Positions 1 through 11,349 of a stretch of 64,000 nucleotides of DNA are shown one piece after another. A model generated the notes under the pieces. That model searched no databases. It was not told the origin of the DNA and saw only the letters and a program-made list of their open reading frames with translations. The DNA comes from Epichloe hybrida (Eukaryota; Ascomycota; Sordariomycetes; Hypocreales; Clavicipitaceae), in assembly GCA_019022495.1 (NCBI GenBank), contig JAFEKR010000004.1, positions 3,100,001 to 3,164,000 of the forward strand, written 5' to 3'. Positions within the stretch are counted from its first letter, which is position 1. Each line of letters starts with the position of its first letter. The position numbers and the translations under genes were made by a program.

Positions 1-900
1 ACGAGGCGGTTCGCCAGGAAAAAGTGCTCAAGACGCAGACTCTGGGCGGGCAGTATCCTGATACGGACGAGGTCCAGTACATGGTTGGCGTATTCCAAGG
101 CAGTCCGTTTTCATTCTTCTTCCTCTTCTTTACATATACATGTACCCCTTTACCCCTTTCTCTTCCACCCGAGAAAAAAAAAAAAAAAGGAACCAAGCCA
201 AATCATGCAAATCCTATATTTTACTAACCAACATAAACTCATTCCCTTTCCTTGCGAAATAGAAAACCTCCACCTCACGCCCGTCTCGTCCCTAGTCCAT
301 CTCCGACCACAACTCCACCACCTCGATGCCGCGACGCAGCAGGAACGCAACGCGTCGGCCTCGGCATCCAAGGAATCGGCAGGCTCGTCGTCCTCTGCCG
401 CGCGCGCGATCCACATGACCATCAAGAACACGGCCGACGGGGACGCCGTGACCACGGAGACAATGGCCGACAGGCTGCGCTACGTCCAGACCGAGAACTG
501 GCGCAAGCTGCGCTACACGGATGAGAACGAAGAGGCAGCGTGGGAGGTGTACAACGATAGCCTGTTCCTTCAGCCCAAGACCGAGGAGGCGGCGGCGGCG
601 GTAGCGGCGGCGGCGGAGGAACAGGAGAAGAAGGCGGATGGGGAGAGGGATCTGGAAGACCTTGTCCCCAGGTTTGTTGCGACATGGGGCGACAAGCAGA
701 TGCTCGAGGCCGTGAGCGGCATCGTGAAGCCAGAGGCCGAGCCCCAGCCGGCAGCGAAGCCTGAGCCAAAGGCCGAAGCACCCGCCGTACCAGACGAGGC
801 GACGAGACCCAAGGCTCGGCCGCGCGGTGGTGCCGCCGCTCCTGCCCCAAGGAGGGGGGGAAGGGCGAAAGCATCATCCAAGGCAATCAACATTGACTAG
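1..900 (+). CDS. RPC37: RNA polymerase III subunit RPC5/Rpc37, C-terminal part (5' end outside window)
   Basis: Subunit of the RPC4/RPC5 (Rpc53/Rpc37) TFIIF-like subcomplex of nuclear RNA polymerase III, involved in initiation, termination and re-initiation. Exons are 1-102 (codons begin at base 3) and 263-900. The 160-bp intron has donor GTCCGT at 103, an ACTAAC branch-like site near 224 and acceptor TAG at 260-262. Splicing joins MVGVFQG to KNLHLTPV, giving the Sin-like/RPC5 motif (Y-M-x-G-V followed by L-H-L-T-P and H-L-R-P-x-L-x-x-L-D). That junction is the main ground for the call. About 245 residues are visible. The tail after the conserved block is Ala/Glu/Lys-rich and ends in a basic Arg/Gly/Pro stretch. 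The gene converges on PAT1. The identification is by recognised motif, not alignment. Confidence 0.8.
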   Translation, partial: TRRFARKKCSRRRLWAGSILIRTRSSTWLAYSKAVRFHSSSSSLHIHVPLYPFLFHPRKKKKKEPSQIMQILYFTNQHKLIPFPCEIENLHLTPVSSLVHLRPQLHHLDAATQQERNASASASKESAGSSSSAARAIHMTIKNTADGDAVTTETMADRLRYVQTENWRKLRYTDENEEAAWEVYNDSLFLQPKTEEAAAAVAAAAEEQEKKADGERDLEDLVPRFVATWGDKQMLEAVSGIVKPEAEPQPAAKPEPKAEAPAVPDEATRPKARPRGGAAAPAPRRGGRAKASSKAINID

Positions 901-1738
901 AAGCGGTTCGCGCAGCCAAACGGTATAGTTGGGAGAAGGATAGACGGTTTGGGGGCAAACAAAACCAATTTTGTCTTGATTACAGCGTTGAAAGAGGCCA
1001 TCACGATATCACGGACGGGACGGTCTCGCGCCGAAGAGGATATCGACTCGGCAACTCGGTAGCGAGATGTACCATGTTTCTTAATTTTCTTCTTTCTTCT
1101 TTGTCATCAGGAGGGAAACATGGAAAGTGCTTGGTGTGCACGTCTGCGACAGCACCCACATGCCAATACTATCCCTTCGTCACGTCGCCTTGCTGTAGAC
1201 AGGTCATTATGGACCATGCCTGTGTCATCTCATATAGCATGCCCAAAAAAATTTCATCAGATCCTCATCTACCGTTTTCCCTCCCCCCCTACCACTATTT
1301 GTGAACTCTTCCTCCTAGTATACAGGGATGCCTTTTTTTTTCTTTCTTTAAACAAAGCAAGGAAAAATTTCAACACAAGAGCAAAAACACGGCAGATAAT
1401 GGTCATGAAAAGGAACAAGATAGAATAAATAAAACATATAATATGGCTTGACTTCGCTACCCCGATCCCATGTGGCTTCCATTCCCAGTCATCGATCAGC
1501 ACGGGTGTCTCTCTCCCACACGTCAAGGCCGCTTTCCCCCCTGTTCAAGTGTCCCCAAACATGAAACCAGCCCAAAGTCGTTTTATGGGACTCCCACGAG
1601 GATGATGGCAGAAGAGGAAACCGGGGGTTGTATCTTTGCAAATACAGGTACGTATTTCGTCCTTGGATATCTCGTTTTGAGCGAAAATGCACCTTCATTC
1701 GCTCTTCTTTTTCACGTGCATCTCTTGGTTGTGATATC
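901..1738. other. Convergent intergenic region RPC37-PAT1
   Basis: This 838-bp stretch holds the 3' flanks of two convergent genes. It contains T- and A-rich tracts (for example near 1329-1345 and 1425-1440) of the kind expected around fungal polyadenylation sites. I see no credible coding sequence, tRNA or repeat; short open frames on both strands lack recognisable domains. Confidence 0.6.
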
Positions 1739-4286
1739 TTACTGCAAAAGCTCAACATCTAAACCAATGGCTCGCATGAAAAGATTGAGACTGCCAAGTC
1801 GCTCCGCAGCCATAGCTGGAGGAAGTGTCTTGGACAGGGTGACAGTATCCAGAACACGGTCCTTGACGGCAAGGACAAGTCGGGTCTGCTGATCGTGAGA
1901 AGCGCTGACACCCATGGCGGCTAGCAATTGCCAGACGTACACATCAATTCCGGCGTTGACGCTTCCAGGAAAGATGTATTGTAATGATGGTTCAACTTTG
2001 CTGAAGAGGATTTCAAAGGTTTGATCCCTGTGCATCGTGTTAGTTACTTAATGTGCTTCAAGTATGCAAAGTCAGGAATTTGACCGCCGAAACGTACCAT
2101 TTCTCCCATTGCTCGGGACTACCAGCCCCGGTCTGTTTCAATAGCACAGCACGACTGAGGATCAGAGTGAGCATCGAGACGCCAATCCTAGTTCTAGCGA
2201 TGAAATCCACGTCAAGCTTCGTAGCAATTAGATGCAAAACTCCGTCGACGATATCCAAGCCCGTCTCGTTGAAGTACTGCATCAAAGAAGGCATCACCGT
2301 GGAGATGAACAATTCAATGTTTTCGCGCATGCGAGAGTTCAGATCGGTCTCGCCGCTCGTGATGGCAGCTCCTTGGACCACGTCAAGTTGATCAAGGTGA
2401 TATATGATCATGGTCAAAACGGTCGTCCGTTGCTCAAAATTGAGATGGGGGAAAATGCGCGGAATGGCTCTCTTGCCTTTGGCACAAGACAGAAAAGCGA
2501 TGAAAGGATGAGGAACGGTAGCGCCAATGGGTTCATGAACTTTCATTTCCTGCCAGAGCCTGGAGTTGTAAGCTTCCAAAGTCGCTGCCCATTCTCGGTG
2601 CTTCTCATCCAATTGAGGGTCCGGCGGAGTGGTTATTGGGGGCGGAATGAGACGAATGTGATCCTCAATCTTCATCAAGGTGTCGTAGACTTTCTCAACA
2701 TTTTGCAAAATTCGTTTGCGATCAAGGACAGTTTCCGCGTGAGGAGACTTTTTGCCATTGTTTGAACGTTGGCTTTCAGTCTCGGGGCGCTTGATGTTGA
2801 GCAGGGGCTTGGGCGTTTTGGCATTGCTGAACGAGATCTTGCCCAAGCTACCGGCGATGACAAGCTGTGGATTCTTGGGCTTGTTCTTCGCGGCCTCGAC
2901 AGCTCTTTGTACCTGTTGCTCCATTCGCTGAATGTGGTTCTCAGCAGGTCGACCATGACGTCGCATTGCACCGTGACGGCTTCCGGTTTGGAATAGATAG
3001 GTCTGAGCAAAATTGCTCAACGGCTGACTGGGATTCTGCCTCTGGCCAGCTCGGATGTGACTGTAGACCTGATAATAGAAGTCCTCAGATATGGAAGTGT
3101 TGGGGTCCTGGTCGCCAGTATTTCCAGTAGTAGAGACGAGCTGTTGCAGTTGGATCCTAGTGATGAAGTTCTTATCCTGGGGAGTCATCAGGCCGTTGTC
3201 CTTGGACAAGAGCCAGATCTTGTGGTTACGCTTCGCTCGCTTGGTTTCCTGGTCCAAAAATGCTGCTTTCTCGTCCTCGGACATTTGCATAATCTGAGGA
3301 TGAACATGCAGCTGAGCCAAGCCAGGAATAGAAGCCTGGGAACGGTGGCCATGTGGATGGGAAAAAGCAGTAGCTGGAGAGCCTCCAGCACTACGATTCG
3401 GGTTTTGTAGAATTTGGGTGGGCTGCACAGGAGGGGCGTGGTGTCGGGACTGCTGCTGAGGCGGCGTGGGCACTTGTTCTGTATGCCGGGTCTGGGTACT
3501 CGAAGGACGTTGCAAAATGCTAACAGGATGACCATGACCAGGAAGTCCCTGTGGCTGCTGTGGTTGCTGCTGCTGTTGCTGCTGTTGCTGCAGCTGCAAA
3601 GTCTGTTGAGTTTCTGCATAGCTCGTTGGGGGTCCTTGCTGGAAGATGGCAGGATCCGAATAGGGAACCTGCGGCTGGGTTGACTTCGGAGCATGGCTGC
3701 GCATCGAAGCCTCCACCTCTTCCAAGCTCAGGATTTTTCGGCTGGCCGACGCGGATGAAGCTTGTGCAGCGGGTTGCTGAGGTTGAGAGGCGGCCTTGGG
3801 CGGCCCGATGCCCCAGATGCTCTGATCAACGTTGAGATCGGGGAGTGGCCCATCCCGATACTTTTCGTAACCGGTACGAATTGGTTGCTGATCAGGATGG
3901 TGAGAGTAGTATGGAATCGGCTGCGAAGATGGAGCTGAGGGCTGAGCGTACGCTGCTGTATTGGCTCTTGGTGCAGGTTGCTGGCGGTTGAATCGGAGGT
4001 GCTCCTCCTCGATGGCGTCAGCTACCTGAGCAGTCTGTCCAAAAAAATCAAAATCTTTTCCAACATCTCCTGCAACAGTAGTCTCTCCTCCAAATGTGTC
4101 ATCGTTGAACGCATCGCCGGTTTCCTCAAGCTGCTCGCCTAATCCATCATAAGTCTCCTCGAAGTCGAGAGCATCATCTTCGCCACCGCGTCCCGAGAGA
4201 CCGGCGAAAGGATCGTGAGCCTGCGAAAATCCAGGTGCAGCCGTGTTGTGACCACGAGGGCCAGTGTCGAGCCCGAAGAATGACAT
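1739..4286 (-). CDS. PAT1: PAT1, deadenylation-dependent mRNA decapping factor
   Basis: PAT1 is a P-body scaffold that links the Lsm1-7 ring, Dhh1 and the Dcp1/Dcp2 decapping enzyme on deadenylated cytoplasmic mRNA. Exons on the minus strand are 4286-2098 and 2027-1739, 825 residues in all. The 70-bp intron (2097-2028) has donor GTACGT and acceptor CAG, and restores W-D-Q-T-F-E-I-L-F. I chose the ATG at 4286 because it gives MSFFGLD, the opening expected of fungal Pat1; an in-frame ATG at 4307 lies seven codons upstream. An acidic N-terminus with D-F-D-F-F-G is followed by a Pro/Gln-rich linker with a pure Q run (codons near 3555-3600). The C-terminal third is the helical PAT1 C domain (RKRILQNVEKVYD onward). 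It diverges from the mannosyltransferase gene across 2.1 kb. Confidence 0.92.
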
Positions 4287-6441
4287 TGTGCGTACGCTGT
4301 GATCCAAACAGCGTTTGAGTCGATGGCGGATGGACTGTGCAAGTGGTCAGCAAGGAGTGCCGCAATCGGGGCAAAGTGCGCCAAGAAGGGTGCACAGTTC
4401 CAGCCCACGCAGAAATCAATTGCATTTCACTTCGGCCTCTGAAAAATATCTGCCGTCTCGTCTCAGAGCAAAATGCAGAACCACTAGATATGCAGCAGAT
4501 CAGGCTGCCCGGTGCTGGTGCCCAACGGGGGAAGCTCTGAAATCAGCCTGCTCATGCCATAGTCTCTTGCAAGCTCAGAACAGGAGACATCTCGAGATGC
4601 GGTACAAAGATTGGTTCTCTCTCTACTTACCACTAGAATGATGGGGAGTTCGCGAAAGTTTTCAAGGCGCACGACTCTATCATGGTGTCTTCCCAGAGAA
4701 TAAAACAGGTCTGAATTGGAGCACTGGAGCTCACTGGGGGGGGGGGCAGGCGCAAAACCGGCGGATTGCAACGCTGTCAAGCCTGCCAGAAGTCGAGAAT
4801 GAACGGGATGAAGCGAGCAGCGCTTCCAAGGAGAGATGCGCGGCAGCAAGCAATTGTTGATTGTTGTCCAGATGGCAGTCCAACAGAGGACGCGCAGCGA
4901 GGGTTGAGATGATGTGCTCCAAATCTCCCCCCAAATCTCGCCCCCCCCCCACCCAGGAAATTCCACCCAGGAAATTCCGCCTCCGGCGAGCCCAGTCACT
5001 CGTCGCCGCAAATGGGTCACGTGCACTACACTCGCCTTTTCTTCCAGCTTCACCGAAACCGGCGAAATGAATAACGTGAATAGCTTCAAGGTCTACGCAA
5101 ATGCCGGCATCGATCGTTATTGCCCCTAAGACTAATCTGAGAAAATTTAAAGAGCGAACTTAATAGATCTGTGTTACAAAGTCAAGGGTATGAGCTCTCA
5201 TTATTGAGCCCAGCGCTATCCAAGCCTTACTATCACCAGTTGTCGATTCATCGTTCTGGTCGTACCACCTATGTAAGGCGCACCCACCGCAATCCGTGGC
5301 CGCGCTGGGACTGATCGGCCAGGGAGTCACGTGACATAAAGGAGGGGTCAATGCACACGTTCCTTGTACTTGTACATATACCTAGGGACCAGGGTTAAGG
5401 GGCCGTCGAATTCGATGCTAGAGATGAAAACAATGAAATTAATGTCAAAGGCAATGAATTGAATTACCGCCAATGTCCATGGTTCTAAAAGTCTTATGCA
5501 TAGTTAGTCACTATGGAAGCAGTACAGATATATCCCTGCAATCCAGCGCTTAGTAATAGCTACCGGACTCGAGTGGTCATAAGTCGTCCTCTACTCTCGA
5601 GTCTCAAGATTGCCGAATCTGGCCTTGTAGCGATCGCCTGCGACCACTGACCACACACGTTCTGTAACGTAACATTACCACTGTACTTACAGGTCACTGT
5701 GTTACTGACAACTTCAAACAAGGGCGCTGTGGAGTCGCGGTACGCGATTGGTTCAATCATAAGGCGAAATTCCTTTCCTTCGTATGTTGATTGTCACACT
5801 GGCTGGGTATTGCTAGCAATCCCGATCTCTTCGCGAAACCGATGCATTGGCCACGACCAATGAGCGAGAAAGTATTCAAAGTCAGTAACGCGAGATCCAA
5901 CGTGAAATCCGTCATGTGCGGGAGGTTGCAGGAACTGATGCGTTGCAGCCATTGGCCCATTGGTCGACCCATTGCAAGCATTGCAAGCATTGCGCGAATG
6001 GCTACGTGGCTCGAAAAGGAAGTGCACCAGAATAGGTGTGATGGGTGTGCAGGGCCCCCCTTCCGGGTTTGGCTAGATCCATCAGGTTGGAAAAGCTCCG
6101 GCTGGAAATATACGTCCCCGTACTTATGTAGGGCTTTTTTTTTTTAAGTTCCGCGGTTATTAGCGCCTTATTACCAGCTCGACCAGCTGGAGCAAAACCT
6201 GGTCAAACCTCCGGCCCCCCTGCCAGAAATGTTCCCTCCTTGAACATACATACATACATACCCCCTCAGCTTCCTCGCTACATATCGAGCAGCCATCGAT
6301 TCGCGGCTTGCTGTCCGACCGTTCATCCATCTCTCTCCCTTCTCGGTTCCTTCTCTTCTTCTCACTTCTACTCCTTTGTAGGACAGAGTTTGGGACAGAG
6401 TCCGTTGTCCCTCTGCGGATGACCGCAGTCCTTCATCCATT
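4287..6441. promoter_or_regulatory. Divergent intergenic region PAT1 - mannosyltransferase gene
   Basis: A 2155-bp non-coding stretch that must carry both promoters and 5' leaders. Visible landmarks are an 11-G run at 4736-4746, a 10-C run at 4941-4950 followed by a 14-bp direct tandem duplication (4951-4964 and 4965-4978), short direct repeats of GCATTGCAA near 5976-5990, a T run near 6137-6146 and an ACAT repeat at about 6243-6260. A 201-codon minus-strand frame (5089-4484) has low complexity and no recognisable domain, so I do not call it a gene. No tRNA seen. Confidence 0.5.
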
Positions 6442-7872
6442 ATGGTAGCTGGCCACGCGCGCTACGTGCGCTACATTGTCATCGCTGTGTTCGTACGTGT
6501 CTCCACGCCCGCCGTTTCATCATCCCCCACGACTGTCTTTCATCCTAATCCGTCCTTTCTTTCCTTGGTAGACATTCTTTGTCTTTTACTTCGTTTCGAG
6601 CTTCAAGTATGACAAGGTGTCCCTGCCCACTGGCTTCGGCGCTGGAGGCGCAACCACGCAGCTTGGAAGTGCTGGTGGTAGTGGTCGGTCTGAACCGCAG
6701 CAGCAGCCCATCGAGAAGCCCAAGAGCAGTGAACCGAAAAAGTCCACCGAAAACCTGGCCACTACTCCCCTAGCTATGACTCCCAACGATCCGGGATGGG
6801 ATACCAACTTGGTCGGGACTGCTCCCGGTCCTCGCATGAATGCAACATTCGTCACCTTGGCCCGCAACAGCGACGTATGGGACATTGCTCGCTCCATTCG
6901 CCAGGTAGAAGACCGCTTCAACAAAAGATACAATTATGACTGGGTCTTCCTCAATAATGAGCCTTTTGACGACACTTTCAAGACTGTGACAACATCTCTT
7001 GTCTCCGGTAAGACTTACTATGGTGAAATTGCCAAGGAGCACTGGTCTTTTCCCGAGTGGATTGACCAGGACAAAGCCAAGAAGGTGCGCGAGGATATGG
7101 CTGAGCGCAAGATTATCTACGGTGACTCTGTGAGCTACCGCCATATGTGCCGGTTCGAGTCTGGCTTCTTCTTCCGTCAGCCTCTCATGATGAACTACGA
7201 ATACTACTGGCGCGTTGAGCCCTCGATTGAACTCTTCTGCGATCTTCACTACGATCCTTTCCGTGTCATGCACGAGGGCGGTAAGAAGTACAGTTTTGTC
7301 CTCAGCTTGTACGAGTATGCCGAGACCATCAAAACTCTCTGGGACAGCACCAAGAAGTTTATGAAGAACCACCCCGAACATATCGCCAAGAATAACTCTT
7401 TGGGCTTCATCAGTGATGATGGTGGTGAAACATACAACAACTGCCACTTCTGGTCCAATTTCGAAGTTGGTAGTCTCAACTGGCTGCGAAGCAAAGCCTA
7501 CGTTGATTTCTTCGAATCCCTTGATCAGGACGGTGGCTTCTTTTACGAGCGATGGGGTGATGCCCCAGTTCATTCCATCGCCGCTGGCCTCATGCTGAAC
7601 AAGAGTGAAATTCACTTTTTCAACGACATTGCCTACTATCACGTTCCGTTTACCCACTGTCCCACTGGCGAGAAGACCCGAACGCGGCTCCGATGTCACT
7701 GCAACCCTAAGGAAAACTTTGACTGGAAGGGCTACTCTTGTATGTTTGAACCGCCCATCATTTCTGTCGCTCGAAAAGCTCAAATCCCTAACAACGTATC
7801 GCAGGCACATCCAAATTCTTCGACGTCAACGGTATGACCAAGCCTGAAGGCTGGGAGAAAGAGAAAGACTAA
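6442..7872 (+). CDS. GT15 alpha-1,2-mannosyltransferase, KRE2/MNT1 type
   Basis: Golgi type II membrane enzyme that adds alpha-1,2-mannose from GDP-mannose to O- and N-linked glycans of cell-wall and secreted proteins. Exons are 6442-6492, 6572-7739 and 7805-7872 (428 residues). Intron 1 (GTACGT to TAG) rebuilds the N-terminal anchor, a short basic cytosolic tail followed by a hydrophobic segment at about residues 10-27. Intron 2 (GTATGT to CAG) replaces a false 3' extension with the short tail ending EGWEKEKD. A Gly/Gln/Lys-rich stem precedes the catalytic domain from about residue 88. Family motifs seen include [37 protein letters not shown] followed by FCDLHYDP, and the cysteine-rich C-terminal CHCNP. 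Length fits KRE2/KTR proteins; which paralogue it is cannot be told by eye. Confidence 0.93.
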
Positions 7873-8441
7873 AGTTGGTGAAGTATCAGTCTTGGTTTAG
7901 TTTAAACATGGGTGTGTCCCCCAGAAATGAGAACCGTGCATCATGTATTATTACGCTCAGAATGCGACCGCGGTTTGTTTGGTCGCTGGGACTACTTTCT
8001 TCTTGGCCTCGAATGCGCAGCCAAATGCCAATTGAAACGACCCATGGAATGACTTGGTTATGCGATTCAAAGGGACCAAAAGAAAGCAATAGAATATGGG
8101 AGACATACGAGTAGGCGACTGCGTGGTACTTTTTCCAACTTACACTGGGGGGGGGGCATGAATGTACACTACAAAAGTCCAAATTGAATCATGTTTGGAT
8201 TATATATTTACAAGAGGCCTCTTCCCCTCCCAATTTTAATGGCGCTCTTTGAACTCGATTTCCTTGGATATGATGTGTGTTTTTACAAAATCAGGGCAAG
8301 AAAAGCCCAGGATTTCCGCCGAGCTGGACTTTGCTCGACATCCATGTGTGTGTGTGTGGTTGCGCAACATCCGCCGCCGATTACATGATGAAAAATAGTA
8401 CACGTCCTTGTTCTAGTAAAATCCCACCGCGCCGCATCGTC
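7873..8441. other. Convergent intergenic region
   Basis: This 569-bp stretch between the mannosyltransferase and uS12m stop codons holds 3' flanks only. It has a 10-G run at 8147-8156 and a (TG)7 run at about 8345-8358. No gene, tRNA or transposon trace was recognised. Confidence 0.5.
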
Positions 8442-9106
8442 TCAACCAACCGTAGCCTTCTTGGGTTTCTTGGTACCGTACTTGCTTCGGCTCGTCGTTC
8501 TGTTCGCAACACCACCCTAGAGGCGCGAGAAAGAAGAAGTCCATTAGTCACTGCGCCTTGAAAAAAAAAAATTCATCTCATTTCACCGCTGTACTTCTCT
8601 CGGCGTCACGGGAAACTTACCAAGTCCAAAGCGCCTCTCACCAAATGATATCGCACACCGGGGCAATCTTGGGCTCTCCCGCCCCTGACCAGCACCACGC
8701 TGTGCTGCTGGATGTTGTGTCCCTCCCCCGGGATATAGGCCGTGACGACGGCTCCAGACGAGAGCTTGACGCGCGCCGTCTTTCTCTCCCCGGAATTGGG
8801 CTTCTTTGGTCTGACGACACCGACTCGGAGACAGACGCCCTTCAGGGCGGGGCAGTTGGTGTTGGAGAGGGCGGGAGACACGGCGTGGCGAGCTCGCTTG
8901 CCCTTGCGAATGCCCCGGAGGACTTGGTTCAGCGTCGCGCTGAGAGGGCCGGATGTCGAGAATGGAGCGGCGGCGGCTGGGACACGGCCGAAGGGGGGGG
9001 GGGGTGGCTTGCGGAGGCAGGTCGTGGGGAGGGCCGCCGTCGTGGTGGAGGGGAGTGCGCGCCGGGTCGTGGGGGAGAAGAGGTGGCGGAGGATTGAGCC
9101 GACCAT
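8442..9106 (-). CDS. MRPS12: Mitochondrial ribosomal protein uS12m (bacterial S12 family)
   Basis: Decoding-centre protein of the mitochondrial small ribosomal subunit. Exons are 9106-8621 and 8516-8442, 186 residues. The 104-bp intron (8620-8517) has donor GTAAGT and acceptor TAG, and joins RGALDL to [20 protein letters not shown], which is the expected S12 C-terminus. The first 60 or so residues are a basic, Ser/Thr/Pro-rich presequence, consistent with import into mitochondria. The conserved core follows: [31 protein letters not shown], then [15 protein letters not shown], the S12 signature, and [14 protein letters not shown] run of 12 G at 8993-9004 encodes consecutive prolines in the presequence, so a single-base length error there would shift the frame. 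It diverges from the acyl-CoA dehydrogenase gene. Confidence 0.95.
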
Positions 9107-9903
9107 TTTGAAAAGGGGGGGGGGAAGTCGTTGACAAGTGGGCGGGCGCGAAGAGCTGGATTTCGTGATGATGGCTTGGAGGGTTGTTGGGAGAAATCTT
9201 GCAACTACTGACTGGGGTCACGTGATGGTTTGGATGGGTTAGTTGGTGATGGGTCTCTGGTGTGATAGTGCTTTTTGGTAATTCTTTGTGAGCGATTTTT
9301 TTTTTTTTTGGGGGGGGGGGGGTTCCCCCTTCTTCTTGTCTCTCGTTGATCAATTCCTTTTACTCATTCGCACATGTTTTGGTTGCGTCGTTGTGAGTTG
9401 ATGCAACTCGCAGCTGACTTGAGGTTGCTATGCATATGCCGTCCCGTCACATTGCCGGCTTCCTTCCCACCCGGGCGGGTAAACATCGGGCCTTGGCTGG
9501 CTCCGGAGCCCTGGAGTGGTTATCCTCGGCTGATTGGCCAATTCGCCCTGCTTCGGCGGCAGGCAGACAAGGCCGGGTTGCTCTCGTGATGCGGTCGACC
9601 AAAGGTTTTTGTAAAAGAAGAAGGGATTGCTTTCCGATCTAAAAACCCCCGACTCTAACAGTGCAAGCCAGACCTTGTTTTCCCTTTAATTTTTTTTTTT
9701 TTTAAAAAAAGAGAGAAATCCATCCCCACTGGTTTTGCTCACTTCCCCGTCCTCAATCCGTGGGTTAGGTATCCCGTGGCTTGCCGCGACGACTCACGAA
9801 GTCGCCACCTTCTGGCGTTCACACCTCCTTCACCTCTGCACCAACGTGTCCATCGTGTACCGCAGTGATAGACCAGATTCGGAAAAATAGAAAGATAAAA
9901 ACC
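9107..9903. promoter_or_regulatory. Shared divergent promoter region uS12m - acyl-CoA dehydrogenase
   Basis: This 797-bp region lies between two divergent genes for mitochondrial proteins. It contains ATTGGCCAAT at about 9533-9542, a palindromic pair of CCAAT boxes that could bind the fungal CCAAT (HAP) complex from either side. A joined T14-G13 homopolymer lies at 9296-9322, and further T and A runs lie near 9690-9710. The shared-promoter role is inferred from gene arrangement only. Confidence 0.5.
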
Positions 9904-11349
9904 ATGTCCTCCTTGTCACGAGTCCTACGGCCTGCCCTCCGGGGCTCAAGGGGTCTCGCCAAGGCAGTTGCCGCCGGCCGTGTAGCCGCCGGGCCTGCCG
10001 CTCACTCTGCAAACCTGTAAGTGTTGCCCTTTTTTTTTTTCTTCAGAGAATCAATCACACGTGCGTGGGAAAGATACTGACAGCATGGCCTCGGGGTATC
10101 GTTGAGGATGGAAAAAAACAGTGCCCGCCCTCTGACCACCACGTCCTCCGTCCGCCGTCCTGAAGCCATCATCGACATGGCCGACATCCCCCCCACGCCC
10201 ATCAGCCATCTGTCCGAGGTCGAGGCGGCCATGGCCGAGTCCGTGAGCAAGTTCGCCAAGGAGGTCGTCCTCCCCCGGGCGCGAGACATGGACGAGGCCG
10301 AGAGCATGGACCCCGCCATCGTCCGGCAGCTCTTCGAGCAGGGCCTCATGGGCGTCGAGATCCCCGAGGAGTACGGCGGCGCCGGCATGAACTTCACCTC
10401 TGCCATCGTCGGCATCGAGGAGCTCGCCCGGGCGGACCCCAGCGTCAGCGTCCTCGTCGACGTCCACAACACGCTCTGCAACACGGCAATCATCAAGTAC
10501 GGCTCCGAGGCGCTCCGGAAAAAGTGGCTGCCCAGGCTGGCCACCGACACGGTCGCCTCCTTCTGCCTCTCCGAGCCCGTCTCCGGCTCCGACGCCTTCG
10601 CGCTGGCCACGCGCGCCGTCGAGACCCCCGACGGCTTCAGGATCAACGGCGGCAAGATGTGGATCACCAACTCGAGCGAGGCCGACCTCTTCATCGTCTT
10701 TGCCAACCTCGACCCCGCCAAGGGCTACCGCGGCATCACCGCCTTCGTCGTCGGCAAGGACGCCCCCGGCTTCGCCATCGCCAAGAAGGAGAAGAAGCTC
10801 GGCATCCGCGCCAGCAGCACCTGCGTCCTGACCTTTGACGACGTCGTCGTCCCCAAGGAGAACCTCCTCGGCGAGCGCGGCCACGGCTACAGGTACGCCA
10901 TCAGCCTCCTCAACGAGGGCCGCATCGGCATCGCCGCCCAGATGACGGGCCTGGCGCTCGGCGCCTTTGAAAACGCCGTCAGGTACGTCTGGAACGACCG
11001 CAAGCAGTTCGGCTCGCTCGTCGGCGAGTTCCAGGGCATGCAGCACCAGATTGCGCAGTCGTGGACCGAGATCGCCGCCGCCCGCGCCCTCGTCTACAAC
11101 GCCGCGCGCAAGAAGGAGGCCGGCGAGGACTTCGTCAAGGATGCCGCCATGGCGAAGCTGTACTCTTCCCAGGTCGCCGGCCGCGTGTCCGGCTTGGCTA
11201 TCGAGTGGATGGGTGGCATGGGTTTCGTGCGTGAGGGTCTGGCCGAGAAGTACTGGCGTGATAGCAAGATTGGTGCCATTTACGAGGGCACCAGCAATAT
11301 TCAGTTGAACACGATTGCCAAGTTATTGCAAAAGGAGTACACTGTCTAG
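9904..11349 (+). CDS. Mitochondrial acyl-CoA dehydrogenase, short/branched-chain (ACADSB) type
   Basis: FAD enzyme that introduces the alpha,beta double bond into acyl-CoA and passes electrons to ETF in the mitochondrial matrix. Exon 1 (9904-10016) encodes a basic presequence. The intron starts at GTAAGT (10017). The better acceptor is CAG at 10119-10121, giving exon 2 at 10122-11349 (446 residues). A weaker in-frame GAG acceptor at 10106 would add five residues. Motifs in order: YGGAGMNF, FCLSEPVSGSDA (flavin/acyl binding), MWITNSSEAD, KLGIRASSTC, NEGRIGIAAQ, RKQFGSLVGEFQGMQHQIA, and IYEGTSNIQ. The Glu of the last motif (about residue 426) is the catalytic base of most family members. Coding GC is high. 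It could also be a general short-chain enzyme; substrate class is inferred. It converges on PKC1. Confidence 0.92.

Noticed and set aside
4484..5089. 201-codon minus-strand open frame upstream of PAT1
   Set aside because: Low complexity, no domain, lies in the divergent promoter region and includes homopolymer-driven residues.
5391..5402. AGGGTTAAGGGG as telomeric repeat
   Set aside because: A single occurrence, not a TTAGGG array, in the middle of unique gene-rich sequence.
5740..5765. GGTTCAATC as a possible tRNA B box
   Set aside because: No matching A box, acceptor stem or T-arm pairing could be found around it.
8606..9106. Bacterial or plastid origin for the S12 gene
   Set aside because: It has a presequence and a spliceosomal intron, as expected for a nuclear mitochondrial ribosomal protein gene.
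10002..11046. Long antisense frames over the acyl-CoA dehydrogenase
   Set aside because: Shadow frames caused by strong third-position GC bias of the sense gene.
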